From JAGVJT01 sp964513205 (GTDB taxonomy: Bacteria > Pseudomonadota > Gammaproteobacteria > Legionellales > Legionellaceae): a stretch of DNA of 19,366 bases. Under the pieces are notes generated by a model, which ran no database searches, was not told the origin of the DNA, and worked only from the letters and a program-made list of their open reading frames with translations. Both the position numbers and the translations under genes were made by a program. The stretch covers positions 1-19,366 of the forward strand of contig CAZELP010000029.1 in the NCBI GenBank assembly GCA_964513205.1, written 5' to 3'. Shown here in pieces: positions 1 to 7,687 of this stretch (its first letter is position 1; every line of letters starts with the position of its first letter).

Positions 1-779
1 ATGCTTTTTTGGAAAAAGGACTTCGCGTTGCAGTTGTGAGTCGTGGTTATAAAGCGCATTGTCAAAATTTTCCGCGAGAAGTTTTGGCCACTGATTCTGC
101 TTTTGACGTCGGTGATGAGCCTTTGTTGATCGCGCTTAAAACAAATGTACCCGTTATTATTTCGCCTGATCGTGTGAGTGCAATTCGTTATGCGTTAAAA
201 AATCACTGTCCTGATGTCATTGTAAGCGATGATGGTCTTCAGCATTATCGTATGGGACGATCGATTGAGATTGCTGTTGTTGATGGCATCCGATTACTCG
301 GAAATGGACGATTGTTACCTGTTGGTCCATTGCGAGAGTCTCCTCGGCGATTGAATGAGGTTGATTTTTTGGTTGTCAATGGAGGGCAAGCCGTTTCAGG
401 CCATCAAATGCATTTAAAAGCGGGCGCTGTGACTGCTTTAAAAGGCGGCTCGGTTGGAATACCCAAAGGGCAAGAACATTCGATTTCTGCTGTAGCCGGT
501 ATCGGTCATCCTGAGCGCTTTTTTGCAACATTAACTGATCTTTCCTATGTGTTTGATTCTCACAGCTTCCCCGACCATCATGCTTTTTCGGCACAAGATT
601 TTAAAAACATGCGAAAAATCATTCTCATGACAGAGAAAGATGCGGTAAAATGTCGGGCATTTGCAACAGACTCGATGTATTTTTTGCCGGTTCACGCGGT
701 GTTAGAGCAATCATTTTGGGATGCATTATGGGCTCATCCAGCATTAGTCAATTTAAAAGGTATGTCGCCGGACTATTGA
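1..779 (+). CDS. lpxK: Tetraacyldisaccharide 4'-kinase LpxK, 5' end outside the window
   Basis: LpxK phosphorylates the 4' position of the lipid A disaccharide precursor, using ATP at the inner face of the cytoplasmic membrane. The open frame runs in from the window edge (first full codon at base 3). The TTG at base 9 is therefore not the true start; about 70 N-terminal residues, including the P-loop, are missing. What remains aligns by eye with E. coli LpxK: VAVVSRGY, GDEPLLI, DDGLQHYR, the GNGR..LPVGPLRE stretch, VNGG, AGIGHPERFFATL, DHHAF, MTEKDAVKCR and a final LPV. The family is about 330 residues long, so the C-terminus is complete. Its last 52 bases overlap the next gene in another frame, which suggests co-transcription and coupled translation. 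Identification is firm. Confidence 0.95.
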   Translation, partial: AFLEKGLRVAVVSRGYKAHCQNFPREVLATDSAFDVGDEPLLIALKTNVPVIISPDRVSAIRYALKNHCPDVIVSDDGLQHYRMGRSIEIAVVDGIRLLGNGRLLPVGPLRESPRRLNEVDFLVVNGGQAVSGHQMHLKAGAVTALKGGSVGIPKGQEHSISAVAGIGHPERFFATLTDLSYVFDSHSFPDHHAFSAQDFKNMRKIILMTEKDAVKCRAFATDSMYFLPVHAVLEQSFWDALWAHPALVNLKGMSPDY

Positions 780-1624
780 TTTTAGTCTCATCGACATGGT
801 GTGCAGCAGAATCTTCGTTAAGCAACGAGGGCCATTGGCTTTTTTCTGGGATAGTCAGCAATGAAAAAGGCGAACAATACGCTTATTCTTTTGAAATGAG
901 GCATGAAGGCTCTTTATTAAAAAATGCGGTAGCTTTGTTTGATATGCAATCTCATCAGCCTATTTTTCAAGAGCAGTCATCTGCACTCTATAAAGCGGCT
1001 ACACCAGATCATTGGGAAGTAGGCCATTCTTTTTTACACTTTAATGCGATTACTGGAAGTTGGGTTTTTGGAGTAAAAACCAAAGAAAAACAAGGGTTTA
1101 ATTTCAAAATGGATATGATGAACGCAGGTGTTGCTCCTATTTTTGAAGAGCAGCTGAGACCTGGTTTGACCGTCAGTTTAATTGAGGTTAAAGCTCTGAA
1201 TGGTCATTTGTATCGCGCCAATCATCAAGACGAATTTGTTACAGCTGCACACGCGTGGTTAAGGCAAGAAACAGCCACATCAGAAATCTCTGTTCAATCT
1301 ACACATTTATTGAGTGGTGTTTTATGTCATTTTCAGGACGAGAGTGGATTTTATGCGGTAAAGCTACCCGAGCGAGATGCTATTCATGGTGCGATTGCCG
1401 GACGATTTGATGCTGAAGGTCAGATTTATCGAATGTCTCAGTTTATTGACGTTCAGAAAAATAAACAAGGAACATGGGATATTCAAGCTGTTTTACCTCA
1501 ATATCATCTGACATTGTCTCATGTTCTAGAGCAAGATTCTCTTACAATGGGATTTGTGGTTCATGAAGAGCAAAATGGCTTTTGTTTGTTAACCCGCGAT
1601 CTTTTTCAAAATCAAACTTTATGA
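728..1624 (+). CDS. Unrecognised exported protein, 298 residues
   Basis: I do not recognise this protein. I chose the ATG at 728, inside lpxK, because it gives a normal signal peptide: basic QFKRYVAG, then hydrophobic LLILVSSTW and small residues CAA near residue 26. The open frame extends further upstream (ATG at 650), but those extra residues would bury the signal. The mature part is rich in aromatic residues and beta-prone, with two loosely similar halves. The first begins around HWLFSGIVSNEKGEQYAYSF and the second around LLSGVLCHFQDESGFYAVKL. This is faintly reminiscent of two-domain lipocalin-like AttH/CrtC proteins, but I cannot confirm that. It follows lpxK with a 52-base overlap and ends 13 bases inside the convergent csiV-like gene. 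A periplasmic location is inferred from the signal peptide. Confidence 0.7.
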   Translation: MGSSSISQFKRYVAGLLILVSSTWCAAESSLSNEGHWLFSGIVSNEKGEQYAYSFEMRHEGSLLKNAVALFDMQSHQPIFQEQSSALYKAATPDHWEVGHSFLHFNAITGSWVFGVKTKEKQGFNFKMDMMNAGVAPIFEEQLRPGLTVSLIEVKALNGHLYRANHQDEFVTAAHAWLRQETATSEISVQSTHLLSGVLCHFQDESGFYAVKLPERDAIHGAIAGRFDAEGQIYRMSQFIDVQKNKQGTWDIQAVLPQYHLTLSHVLEQDSLTMGFVVHEEQNGFCLLTRDLFQNQTL

Positions 1625-2154
1625 ACCTGAATCAGAAGCCCTCCTTGCGGATGGTCTAGATAATATGTATAACCTGGCTTTAGACGCATTTTCTGTGCAA
1701 TCACAAAGCCAGGGGCACTACCGTAAATGGGCGTAAAAGATACGGTCGCGTCCAAAAGATAGTATTGACTTTGGCGTACACGAATCGCTCCTTGTACCTT
1801 CCACCCTTGGCTATTGCTCACAGGCAGTTGAACGGCGCGTTGATTGTTGGACGGTTGTAGCCAGGTATAGTGAACAAGCGGATGATATTGACCGCTGCGA
1901 TTCAAGCGACTCCATGCCGATTGTAATCTGGAGTGCTGCGGCGATATCAACTGATATCCACTCTGTTGTCCTGCGTCCAATGGAATGGCCGTTGAAAGTA
2001 AGTGATCGAGGATAGCGATGGGGTGTTCGACCTGATCTTTTTCTGTATAGGCATGTGTGAATGCGATGAGATCGACCTGAACATGGGCTACCCCTGCGGC
2101 GATGCCAAGAGTTGAAAAAAGAGGAAGACAAAGACCGAAAAAAAAGCGTAACAT
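1612..2154 (-). CDS. CsiV-family periplasmic protein, 180 residues
   Basis: The protein has an N-terminal signal peptide (MLRFFFGLCLPLFSTLGIAAG), then VDLIAFTHA, which matches the opening strand of the CsiV family ('VELIVF'). It ends with the family's closing motif, RLKPG.TYYLDHPQGGLLIQV. CsiV was described in Shewanella as a peptidoglycan-binding periplasmic protein, and its relatives are widespread in gammaproteobacteria. A precise role here cannot be read from the sequence. The gene is convergent with the exported-protein gene (13-base overlap) and divergent from the permease pair. A sigma70-like promoter, TTGTCA-17-TATAAT on the minus strand, lies just upstream. No strong Shine-Dalgarno sequence precedes the ATG. 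Family assignment is by motif memory, so it is moderate to good; orthology to csiV itself is uncertain. Confidence 0.7.
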   Translation of the reverse strand: MLRFFFGLCLPLFSTLGIAAGVAHVQVDLIAFTHAYTEKDQVEHPIAILDHLLSTAIPLDAGQQSGYQLISPQHSRLQSAWSRLNRSGQYHPLVHYTWLQPSNNQRAVQLPVSNSQGWKVQGAIRVRQSQYYLLDATVSFTPIYGSAPGFVIAQKMRLKPGYTYYLDHPQGGLLIQVHKV

Positions 2155-2184
2155 AGGCGTGTCTTTATATTAATCAAAAAGGCT

Positions 2185-2213
2185 ATTATAGTCCGTTGTC
2201 ATTCAACTGACAA
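2185..2213 (-). promoter_or_regulatory. Sigma70-like promoter for the csiV-like gene
   Basis: On the minus strand a TTGTCA -35 (2208-2213) and a perfect TATAAT -10 (2185-2190) are separated by exactly 17 bp. They sit about 30 bp upstream of the start codon at 2154. The -35 lies in the right arm of an inverted repeat, so it may be regulated. Confidence 0.65.
2196..2213. repeat. 18-bp inverted repeat, candidate operator
   Basis: TTGTCA-TTCAAC-TGACAA is a perfect 6-bp inverted repeat with a 6-bp centre. It overlaps the -35 of the csiV-like promoter and lies 22 bp before the permease ATG (2236). Its position between divergent genes fits a dimeric repressor site. The regulator is unknown, and no regulator gene lies in the window. 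Confidence 0.4.
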
Positions 2214-2235
2214 ACGATAGTGAGGTTTTTCAGCC

Positions 2236-3426
2236 ATGAAAGTAATGAATGCCATAATGATGATTGTCAGTACCTCTGTGGGGATGGGAATATTAGGTTT
2301 GCCTATCGTAACCGCTGAAGGCGGATTTTGGCCGACATTGTGTTTATTTTTTATGGCCTGGATCTTTATGACAGTGGCTGCATTCTATATTCTCGATGTC
2401 AAAATGCATGTACAAGGATATGCCAGCCTTGCTCGTCTTATCAAAATTACGTTGGGCAAGCCTGGGCATTGGTTTGCTTCGATCACCATTTTACTTTTGC
2501 TTTATGCGCTCTTATCAACCTACTTAATGGCCGCTGTGGCTTGGATTCAATTATTGTGGCCCGCATTGTCTCACTATCATGAGGTATCAATTTCAATTGG
2601 ATTTTCATTGTTCTTTGTGCTTTTGATGGTGACTCGAGAGTCTCGTTTGTATCATGTGAATAACATTTTAGGTATCGTGGTTTTGCTTGCTTTTATCGTC
2701 ATGGTGGGTGCAAATTTTCTACCAGCAGAGCCAGATTTTTTGTCTCATCACCATTTTTTGTCCATATTGCCTTCTTTACCGCTACTGTTGACTACTTTTG
2801 GGTTTAGTATTGTGGTGCCAGCGATTGCCGAATATTTACAATACAATACATCCCAAATTCAGCGCAGCATTTTGTGGGGGAGTTTTATTTCTTTGATGGC
2901 TTATGTGACGTGGGAATGGGTGACTTTGGGGCATATCCCTTTACAAGGCCCTCAGAGTTTAAGTGCTCTTCGCCATTCAGGAGACAATGGTACAGGTGTT
3001 GTTGTGATGCTCGCCGCATTGTCTCATCATGCTTATGTGATTTTTTTTGGTAAAATATTTGCTTTTTTATTATTGGTGACTTCTTTTTTAGGTATTTCTT
3101 TGGCATTGTTACATTTTTTAGGCGATGCTTTGCATGTTTCGGTTGTGGGGCGTAATCGTCTTTTTTTGTCTTTGGGAATGTATATTTTGCCGGTGATGGT
3201 CGTCAATCAGTTTCCAAGTGCATTTGTACAATTTTTAAGTCTTGCCGGAATCTTTGTTGCAATTCTTCTTGGTCTGTTTCCTGTGTGGATGGTGATGCGC
3301 CTTAAGCATCAGAATATGCTTAAGGTTGAGCGCTGGATTCATCAAAAATGGCTCATGATAGCGGTGAATCTATTTTTTGTTTGGGTGATTTTTCAAGAGC
3401 TTTGGAATATTGTAAAAGCGTTTTGA
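2236..3426 (+). CDS. Aromatic amino acid permease (HAAAP family, TyrP/Mtr type), copy 1
   Basis: This 396-residue inner-membrane protein has about 11 hydrophobic segments, the usual size for the hydroxy/aromatic amino acid permease family. It opens with the family's first-helix motif (SVGMGILGLP, residues 14-23, matching 'TTIGAGMLAMP' in E. coli TyrP). It also has FGFSIVVPAIAEYL in the middle and WEWVTLGHIPLQG after it. Members take up tyrosine, tryptophan or phenylalanine with protons; which one is used here cannot be told. A TGAGG sequence about 10 bases upstream serves as ribosome binding site. A paralogue follows after 27 bp, so the two are probably one transcription unit. Similar multiple copies occur in Legionella, Coxiella and Chlamydia, which scavenge host amino acids. 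Family is confident, substrate is not. Confidence 0.85.
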   Translation: MKVMNAIMMIVSTSVGMGILGLPIVTAEGGFWPTLCLFFMAWIFMTVAAFYILDVKMHVQGYASLARLIKITLGKPGHWFASITILLLLYALLSTYLMAAVAWIQLLWPALSHYHEVSISIGFSLFFVLLMVTRESRLYHVNNILGIVVLLAFIVMVGANFLPAEPDFLSHHHFLSILPSLPLLLTTFGFSIVVPAIAEYLQYNTSQIQRSILWGSFISLMAYVTWEWVTLGHIPLQGPQSLSALRHSGDNGTGVVVMLAALSHHAYVIFFGKIFAFLLLVTSFLGISLALLHFLGDALHVSVVGRNRLFLSLGMYILPVMVVNQFPSAFVQFLSLAGIFVAILLGLFPVWMVMRLKHQNMLKVERWIHQKWLMIAVNLFFVWVIFQELWNIVKAF

Positions 3427-3453
3427 ACTTATGGGTTGAGGATGGAATAAAAG

Positions 3454-4653
3454 ATGAAGTCAAAATTAATCGGTGGAGTTTTTCTGATTTGTGGCACATC
3501 CATTGGAACGGGTATTTTGGGTGTTCCAAGTATCACTGCGGAGAGTGGTTTGTGGAATAGTGTTTTTCTATTTTTCATTTGCTGGATTTTTTCGACATTG
3601 GCTGCTCTTTACTATATGGAAGCACATTTGTGGCAAGAAAGCCCACAAAGTAATTTGTTGAGTATGTCTCAGCATTTTTTTGGAAGAGTTGCGAAGTCGG
3701 GTGTATGGGTTATTTATCTGGGATTGTTATATTCTTTGATGTGCACCTATCTTTTGGCGGGTTCCAGCTGGGTTGTTGAGGTGCTATCGTATACTCCGTT
3801 GCATTTGACTCGTCTTGGCGGAATGATTGTGTTCGTCTTAATGATCGGGTTGTTTATCTTTTTTGGCATTCGTGCGGTCGATCGGGTGAATCGCTTGATG
3901 TCGTTTGGTCTTGCGCTTAGCTTTGCCTTGATTTTGGCCTTCATCTTACCCACATTGAGAGCAGATTTACTTGTTGAAAAAGTAGGACGTGTTTCGGCGA
4001 TGCCGGGTGCTCTTCCATTATTAATCACCGCATTTGGGTATAGTATTATTGTTCCTTCACTGAATGCCTATTTTAATAAGAAACCTTATCTTTTACAGAA
4101 AGCCATTTTATGGGGGAGTCTTTTGACTTTGTTGGTGTATCTTTTATGGGAAGTTGGAACTCTGGGACATATTCCTATCGAAGGCGTGCATAGTTTGTCT
4201 GTTATCGCAAACAGTCAAGACAATGGCACAGAGGTTGCCAACGCACTGATTTATTTTTCAAAAAGCCCTTATTTAGGTGTTTTACTCACTTGTTTCGCGG
4301 TTTTTGCGGTTATTACCTCGTTTTTAGGTGTTTCAATGGCCCTTTATCATGCATTGGCCGATGGTCTGAAAATGGACTGTCATGGTCGAAGTGGATTTTT
4401 ATTGTTGTTGATGACGTATATCCCTCCGATGTTATTTTTGCTTTGCTTCCCGACAGGCTTTAGTCAGATCTTAAGTTTTGCTGGCGGTCTTGTGTCTTTT
4501 TTAATGGGAGTTGTGCCGGTGATGATGGTTTGGCTCGGTCGTTATCGTGATGAGTGCTCTGGTTACCGTGTGTGGGGTGGAAAAGCATTGCTCGTTTTGA
4601 CCGCCTTGTTTTTTGTATTGGTGATCCTAGCGGAATGCTTTCGACTTATATAA
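3454..4653 (+). CDS. Aromatic amino acid permease (HAAAP family, TyrP/Mtr type), copy 2
   Basis: This is a 399-residue paralogue of the preceding gene with the same topology. Shared landmarks are TSIGTGILGVP (residues 15-25), LPLLITAFGYSIIVPSL, AILWGSL, LWE.GTLGHIPIEG and QDNGTEV. By eye the two copies agree at well under half of positions outside these motifs, so the duplication is old and the substrates may differ. The ribosome binding site is GAGGATGGAA just before the ATG. The gene ends 8 bases inside the convergent ZIP transporter gene. No terminator hairpin is visible, so the two opposing transcripts would overlap. Transport of tyrosine or tryptophan is inferred from the family only. 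Confidence 0.85.
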   Translation: MKSKLIGGVFLICGTSIGTGILGVPSITAESGLWNSVFLFFICWIFSTLAALYYMEAHLWQESPQSNLLSMSQHFFGRVAKSGVWVIYLGLLYSLMCTYLLAGSSWVVEVLSYTPLHLTRLGGMIVFVLMIGLFIFFGIRAVDRVNRLMSFGLALSFALILAFILPTLRADLLVEKVGRVSAMPGALPLLITAFGYSIIVPSLNAYFNKKPYLLQKAILWGSLLTLLVYLLWEVGTLGHIPIEGVHSLSVIANSQDNGTEVANALIYFSKSPYLGVLLTCFAVFAVITSFLGVSMALYHALADGLKMDCHGRSGFLLLLMTYIPPMLFLLCFPTGFSQILSFAGGLVSFLMGVVPVMMVWLGRYRDECSGYRVWGGKALLVLTALFFVLVILAECFRLI

Positions 4654-5401
4654 AAGCGGCAACTGCTGCCATCAGTAAAAAACCCACAATGACAAAGCTA
4701 AAGTCGTTTAGGTTGCAGCAGCGTTCTACCATGACGCAGCGCTCTAATCCATGGAGTGTTCCAAGGTACAAGAATGTGCCGGCAGAAACAGACATTAAAA
4801 TGGGATCCATCAACGAATGAGTGCTTGCGTCTTGCCCCAAAAACCAACCGACCCAAATACCGAATGGCGTCATTAAAGCAAACACGATAAAGAGAGGAAT
4901 GGTTTTTTGCATGCTGAGCGTACTTTTGTTTAACTGTATTGCAATGGCGAAGCTCTCTGCCCATTTATGAGTGACAATTGCTAAGAAAATCATAATTTGT
5001 GTGGCGTAATCGTGACTTAAACCTAACGCTGTGCCAGATACAAATGAATGAATTGAAAGCATAAGCCAGGCTACCATAGCAAATGCAGGGTGTGAGTGGT
5101 CGTGATGGTGGTACAATTCTTTTCCTAAATGCTCAAACCATAAAAAGAATAAAAAGACAATGCCGCATATAACGTAAGCAAAAGGGTAATGCAGTTGTCT
5201 TTCAACAAATAAAGCATTTGATTCTGGCAACATATGTAGGAGTGCTGCGCCCAAAAAGACACCTGTGGCCAATGTTTCTCCCATAGGAAAATCAGAGTGT
5301 TTTTCGGTTGTCAAGCGTTGTTTAAATGGCAACCAACCTGCGAGTACAATGATAAGCAGCGCGGTTAGTGCAAAGCAGACGTTGAGAGTGCTTGCATTCA
5401 T
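4646..5401 (-). CDS. ZIP-family divalent metal transporter, 251 residues
   Basis: ZIP proteins import zinc, and sometimes iron or manganese, into the cytoplasm. The protein has eight hydrophobic segments. Helix 4 carries SIHSFVSGTALG (His118, Ser119, Gly123) and helix 5 carries THKWAESFAIA (His145, Lys146, Glu149); these form the family's metal-binding centre. A histidine-rich loop (HHHDHSH, residues 98-104) sits between helices 3 and 4, where ZIPs usually have a variable metal-binding loop. AGGAAAG lies about 5 bases before the ATG as a good ribosome binding site. The gene is downstream of the kinase-like genes and 70 bp from the nearest, so it could be read from the same strand or from its own promoter. 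It overlaps the permease gene tail-to-tail by 8 bases. Metal specificity is not determinable. Confidence 0.88.
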   Translation of the reverse strand: MNASTLNVCFALTALLIIVLAGWLPFKQRLTTEKHSDFPMGETLATGVFLGAALLHMLPESNALFVERQLHYPFAYVICGIVFLFFLWFEHLGKELYHHHDHSHPAFAMVAWLMLSIHSFVSGTALGLSHDYATQIMIFLAIVTHKWAESFAIAIQLNKSTLSMQKTIPLFIVFALMTPFGIWVGWFLGQDASTHSLMDPILMSVSAGTFLYLGTLHGLERCVMVERCCNLNDFSFVIVGFLLMAAVAAFI

Positions 5402-5424
5402 GATTCTTTCCTGTTCAATTGGAA

Positions 5425-5439
5425 GGTGGAGTATACACC
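5425..5439 (-). promoter_or_regulatory. Possible -10 box inside a short inverted repeat upstream of the ZIP gene
   Basis: On the minus strand TATACT (5430-5435) is a good -10 hexamer about 30 bases before the ZIP start. It sits between GGTG and CACC arms (5425-5428 and 5436-5439). No convincing -35 is found at 16-18 bp, which would fit an activator-dependent or metal-regulated promoter, but this is a weak call. Confidence 0.3.
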
Positions 5440-5471
5440 AAAGCTTCTTTAAAAGGCTAGGTAAGTCCTGT

Positions 5472-7607
5472 TTATCTGATTTTGGGCGAGGGGCTTGTGG
5501 GCTCTTCTTTTTTTTCAGTTGAATCCGTTTTGTTTCTTATCTCCTGAATTTGCATGCGATATTGCGCCGCTTTTTCTGGAGATGGGGTGTTTACTCGGTG
5601 TGCAATTTTTTCTTCCATTGCTTGACGAATGGCATCGTAATGCCAATTTTTATCATGTGCTTTCTTCAGTTTTCCTAAGTCGGGCTGAGAGAGAATATCC
5701 ACAATTTTTTGGCTAAAATCATCAATCATTTCTTTTTTGAGTGCTTTTGGTAGGTCACGAACTCCGATGTCGTGCATGATTTTTAACATGATTTCGACGC
5801 CAGCTTGCTTATACTCTATTTGTGTGGCCATTTCTTCTAACAATTTAGGATTGTCATGATGCGTTTGCTCCATTTCTCTCAATTTGAGAATATGAGATTC
5901 AAATAGACTGGTTTCTTCTGCTAGTGTATTTTGAATTTGATCAATCGCTTTATCGACACGAGTACGTTGATATCCTAAAAAAATGGTTTGTTGAAGTATT
6001 CTTATTTCGTCTATTTTATGCGTTTCTTGGATCTGCTCTCGCATTTTCTCGCATGTTCGTGCTTTTTTAGGATCAATTTCTATTATTTTTTGCAGAAGGT
6101 GTTCACTTTCAATTTTCAATTTGAGTATGTCGTATTTTTCGCCAATGGTTCGTTGTATCGACTCTAATTTGAAGATACTGGGTGCTTTATTAGCCGCTTG
6201 TTGCAGGCTGTCATAATGCGTTGTATTTTTAGGGTCGGCTTTTTTCAGTGCGTCGATTTTTTCATTAATGTCTTTTTTAAGATGAATAATGGCTTTGGCT
6301 TTTTCCAGTTCGACACGAACTTGAGAGAGGGGCATTCTATCTTCAGGATTTTTTTGCGTTGTGCCTCGAATGACATGGGCAATAATTTTACCTTCCAGTG
6401 TTTCAAAAATCGGTTGGTCAAGTGCAAATAAATCAGGATCTTTTAGCGTTGAAAAAGAGCATTTGGTGATAAATTGATATAGATTTTTTCCAAATAAGTA
6501 GGCATGCATGGCCGATACACGAATTGGAATTTCATCATGCCTCATTTCTGGGGCCGTCATTCCTGCTGTTGCGATCAGCTGATAACCGCTCTCTTCAAAA
6601 ACCTTTTCTAAGGTGAGCTGACCATTTTCAGAAGGCAAGTAAGATTTCGTGTCCGCTAAAATCAGACGGTCTTGCTCATTAATGAGCCAATTCGAATTTT
6701 TGGCATCAGGAAAGGCAATGTTAGATTGTTCCATTTGCATCAAAATATCGGCCATTTGTCCAAAAATATAGGGGGATTGATTGACTAATTCTTGGCTATT
6801 TTTCTGGTTAGAGTAAGATTGAATATCTCCACCACGTTGTAGTTCGGTTTCAAAAATATAGCATGTGGTGGGGGTAGCATCCTGATTATTGAAGGATACT
6901 TGCCGTCCGTTTGAGTTTTTTGGGAAATTTTTTTCTAATGCCGTGTTGTTTCTTAAATCGTATTCGACTTGTTTGGGATTTTGCATACGGTATTCTATTT
7001 TAATCACCGATTCAGCACCGGTGCTGTTGCGGGTTAAGGAAAAGTTTTTAGAGTTTCCACCGCCTAAAAATTTGATGGTGTGAGTATCTAAGAAATTTCG
7101 ATATCGTCTTGCTTCTTCTGAATGATCTGTATCAGGATAGACTGCTTTAATGGCTTTTTTGGAGCCAGAAAACAGGGCAGATGTAAATTGAGTTAATTGA
7201 GTGTAAGACATCTCGTCGATTAGCGATTGAAAATTGGGTGCGCTTAAGTCGGCTGGTGGCGGTGGATTCAGTTTTTTTTCTTGGGCTCGAATTTGAGAAA
7301 AGAGTTTATCATGGATATTTTCTTGCATGCTCTTTAATTCGCACACCACCCCACCGGGTGTTATATTTTGAATGTACTGGAGCTGTTTCTTAATCAATTC
7401 TAGTTGTTGTTTCTGTTGATTGACATTAGGCTCATGGTTGTATGTATCTATCAACGCATTCAGCACATCAATTTCTTTGTTGATTTTATCGGACCAAAGT
7501 AAGACGTAATCGAAAATCCCCTTGGAAACATCTTCTTTTTTAGGATGGATTTTTTCGACTAAATCAATCTTGGATGACACGTCCGACAGAGGTCCCATTT
7601 GTCTCAT
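5472..7607 (-). CDS. Atypical eukaryotic-like protein kinase with coiled-coil C-terminus, candidate effector (711 residues)
   Basis: Three parts are visible. Residues 15-117 form a helical N-terminal domain that I do not recognise. Residues about 178-435 read as a protein kinase core: glycine loop LGGGNSKNF (181-189), beta-3 lysine K203 in VIKIE, a likely helix-C glutamate near 215, hinge YIFETE, catalytic loop FPDAKNSNWLI (D301, K303, N306), metal-binding D319 in ADTKS in place of DFG, TAPEM (351-355) as the APE motif, an AYLFGKNLYQF helix, and R424 in NPEDR. The HRD histidine and arginine and the DFG phenylalanine and glycine are absent. Residues 436-690 are charged helical repeats, followed by a Pro/Ser/Glu-rich tail (EKKEEPTSPSP). 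There is no signal peptide or membrane segment. Its paralogue lies 80 bp upstream. Kinase fold is well supported; activity and Dot/Icm-type secretion are inferences. Confidence 0.75.
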   Translation of the reverse strand: MRQMGPLSDVSSKIDLVEKIHPKKEDVSKGIFDYVLLWSDKINKEIDVLNALIDTYNHEPNVNQQKQQLELIKKQLQYIQNITPGGVVCELKSMQENIHDKLFSQIRAQEKKLNPPPPADLSAPNFQSLIDEMSYTQLTQFTSALFSGSKKAIKAVYPDTDHSEEARRYRNFLDTHTIKFLGGGNSKNFSLTRNSTGAESVIKIEYRMQNPKQVEYDLRNNTALEKNFPKNSNGRQVSFNNQDATPTTCYIFETELQRGGDIQSYSNQKNSQELVNQSPYIFGQMADILMQMEQSNIAFPDAKNSNWLINEQDRLILADTKSYLPSENGQLTLEKVFEESGYQLIATAGMTAPEMRHDEIPIRVSAMHAYLFGKNLYQFITKCSFSTLKDPDLFALDQPIFETLEGKIIAHVIRGTTQKNPEDRMPLSQVRVELEKAKAIIHLKKDINEKIDALKKADPKNTTHYDSLQQAANKAPSIFKLESIQRTIGEKYDILKLKIESEHLLQKIIEIDPKKARTCEKMREQIQETHKIDEIRILQQTIFLGYQRTRVDKAIDQIQNTLAEETSLFESHILKLREMEQTHHDNPKLLEEMATQIEYKQAGVEIMLKIMHDIGVRDLPKALKKEMIDDFSQKIVDILSQPDLGKLKKAHDKNWHYDAIRQAMEEKIAHRVNTPSPEKAAQYRMQIQEIRNKTDSTEKKEEPTSPSPKIR

Positions 7608-7629
7608 CTAAAAGATCCGTGTTGATTAA

Positions 7630-7658
7630 CATATAGACGCAAAGTGGCGTTTTTTCAA
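7630..7658 (-). promoter_or_regulatory. Sigma70-like promoter for the 711-residue kinase-like gene
   Basis: On the minus strand TTGAAA (7653-7658) and TATATG (7630-7635) are 17 bp apart, with the expected start of transcription about 16 bases before the ATG at 7607. It would let this gene be expressed apart from the upstream paralogue. The ribosome binding site is weak (GGA about 10 bases before the ATG). Confidence 0.5.
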
Positions 7659-7665
7659 ATCAGCG

Positions 7666-7674
7666 TGTGGATAA
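7666..7674 (-). promoter_or_regulatory. Perfect DnaA 9-mer box (TTATCCACA)
   Basis: The minus strand reads TTATCCACA, the consensus DnaA box, 8 bp upstream of the -35 of the 711-residue gene's promoter. I found no second copy nearby, so this is not an origin. It could be a regulatory site or chance. Confidence 0.4.
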
Positions 7675-7687
7675 CGCATGATCGATA

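Noticed and set aside
650..727. Upstream extension of the exported-protein gene to the ATG at 650
   Set aside because: It would place 26 residues before an otherwise normal signal peptide and lies within the conserved end of lpxK.
1811..2131. 106-residue minus-strand open frame inside the csiV-like gene
   Set aside because: It is a shadow in another frame of a gene with signal peptide and family motifs; its composition (Arg/Ser-rich) is typical of out-of-frame reading.
7633..7656. Hairpin ACGC-AAAGTG-GCGT followed by a T run on the plus strand
   Set aside because: It has the shape of a plus-strand terminator, but the stem is only about 4-6 bp, no plus-strand gene ends here, and the T run falls on the wrong strand for the local genes; it overlaps the minus-strand promoter.
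7666..7674. Replication origin around the DnaA box
   Set aside because: Only one box, no AT-rich repeats, no dnaA or dnaN nearby.
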